The notes beneath the pieces were generated by a model. It ran no database searches and was not told where the DNA came from. It saw only the letters and a program-made list of their open reading frames with translations. The translations under genes were made by a program, and so were the position numbers. Shown here in pieces: positions 8,558 through 8,899 of a stretch of 8,899 nt of DNA (within the stretch, counting starts at the first letter, position 1; the number at the start of each line of letters is the position of its first letter). This DNA is from JACQFK01 sp964604905 (GTDB taxonomy: Bacteria > Planctomycetota > MHYJ01 > JACPRB01), in assembly GCA_964604905.1 (NCBI GenBank), contig CAZSCC010000028.1, positions 1 through 8,899 of the forward strand, written 5' to 3'.

Positions 8558-8633
8558 GCCTTCACCTCCGAATGCTGTTACGCCGGAGCAACCGAGGGGG
8601 TACTGTATTAAGAAGAACTTGAATGGAGTATCC
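8558..8633. promoter_or_regulatory. Divergent promoter region, PHP-like gene and right-edge gene
   Basis: This 76-bp spacer separates two outward-facing genes for exported proteins. It holds both ribosome binding sites (GGAGGTGA on the minus strand, GGAG at 8625-8628 on the plus strand) and an A/T-rich patch at about 8601-8623. That patch includes TATTAA (8606-8611) as a rightward -10-like site and TACAGT on the minus strand as a leftward one. Neither has a convincing -35. Confidence 0.35.
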
Positions 8634-8899
8634 ATGACCTTCCTCGCCGCCGCCCTCCTCTTTGCCCTCGCCCAGGAAGACCGCGCCACGATCCTCGACG
8701 GCGTGGAATCGTGGTACCAGGTCGTGCAGGACGGGAAGAACAAGGGATACGTCCACGAGAAGCTGGAGCGGGTGAAGGACCAGTGGACCTACGCCTACCG
8801 CGTCGACTTCGAGATCGCCGTGAAGGGGGGATGGCACCTGGAGTACCGGGACGTCGAGGCGACGCTCGACGAGGAGTTCGCCCCCGAGACGCTCAAGGC
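8634..8899 (+). CDS. Unrecognised probable exported protein, N-terminal part (cut by window edge)
   Basis: An open frame of 88 codons runs from ATG 8634 off the right edge. GGAG lies five bases upstream of the start. The first 14 residues, MTFLAAALLFALAQ, look like a short signal peptide (cleavage plausible after ALA), although there is no basic residue before the hydrophobic core. The following part has a distinctive run SWYQVVQDGKNKGYVHEKLE (26-45), followed by alternating polar and aromatic residues (WTYAYRVDFEI) suggesting beta strands. I do not recognise the family from this fragment; the phrase in which a residue pair 'GYVHE' follows a 'WYQV' strand suggests a beta-rich extracytoplasmic domain. 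Its head-to-head placement with the PHP-like gene may mean shared control. The absence of stops, the binding site and the start support a real gene. Confidence 0.72.
   Translation, partial: MTFLAAALLFALAQEDRATILDGVESWYQVVQDGKNKGYVHEKLERVKDQWTYAYRVDFEIAVKGGWHLEYRDVEATLDEEFAPETLK

Noticed and set aside
8623..8637. A four-codon frame (ATG at 8623, stop TGA at 8635-8637) overlapping the start of the right-edge gene, considered as a coupling leader peptide.
   Set aside because: It has no ribosome binding site of its own; its GAG codon is simply part of the GGAG site of the real gene.
8558..8743. An N-terminal extension of the PHP-like protein from ATG 8743.
   Set aside because: It would overlap the divergent right-edge gene and hide a clear signal-peptide-like start at 8557 that has a strong GGAGGTGA site.

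Overview
The window is a GC-rich (roughly two thirds G+C by eye), densely coding stretch of bacterial chromosome. It carries six protein genes, two of them cut by the window edges. There are no tRNA or rRNA genes, mobile elements, CRISPR arrays or long gene-free stretches. The gene families and their wording (a MoxR/DUF58 pair, a DauA-type SulP carrier, and a PHP-like protein of the kind common in large environmental genomes) would fit Planctomycetota, Acidobacteriota or a similar lineage. This is inference only; no marker gene here fixes the taxon.

Layout, left to right. (1) Minus strand, 1-1448: a MoxR-family AAA+ ATPase followed 32 bp later by the first 133 residues of a DUF58 (von Willebrand A-like) protein, which leaves the window at base 1. 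This is the start of a typical moxR-DUF58 operon. (2) Plus strand, 1679-3190: MalQ, 4-alpha-glucanotransferase, divergent from moxR across a 230-bp spacer. (3) Minus strand, 3220-5154: NadE, glutamine-dependent NAD+ synthetase, convergent with malQ; a long hairpin fills the 29-bp gap and probably ends both transcripts. (4) Plus strand, 5246-7045: a SulP transporter closely resembling E. coli DauA, with a C-terminal STAS domain, divergent from nadE across 91 bp. (5) Minus strand, 7052-8557: a probably exported PHP-like protein of the CehA/McbA type, convergent with the transporter with only 6 bp between stop codons. (6) Plus strand, 8634 to the right edge: the start of a probably exported protein that I do not recognise.

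Apart from moxR-DUF58, every neighbour is on the opposite strand, so most genes are probably single transcription units. They span glycogen/maltodextrin metabolism, NAD synthesis, anion or dicarboxylate uptake and an exported hydrolase-like protein. I see no pathway that links them.

I looked for an undescribed system and did not find a convincing one; this reads as an ordinary core-genome region. The observations most worth a second look are the convergent hairpin at the malQ stop codon, a possible leaderless nadE transcript starting at GTG, and the altered metal-site motifs in the PHP-like protein.
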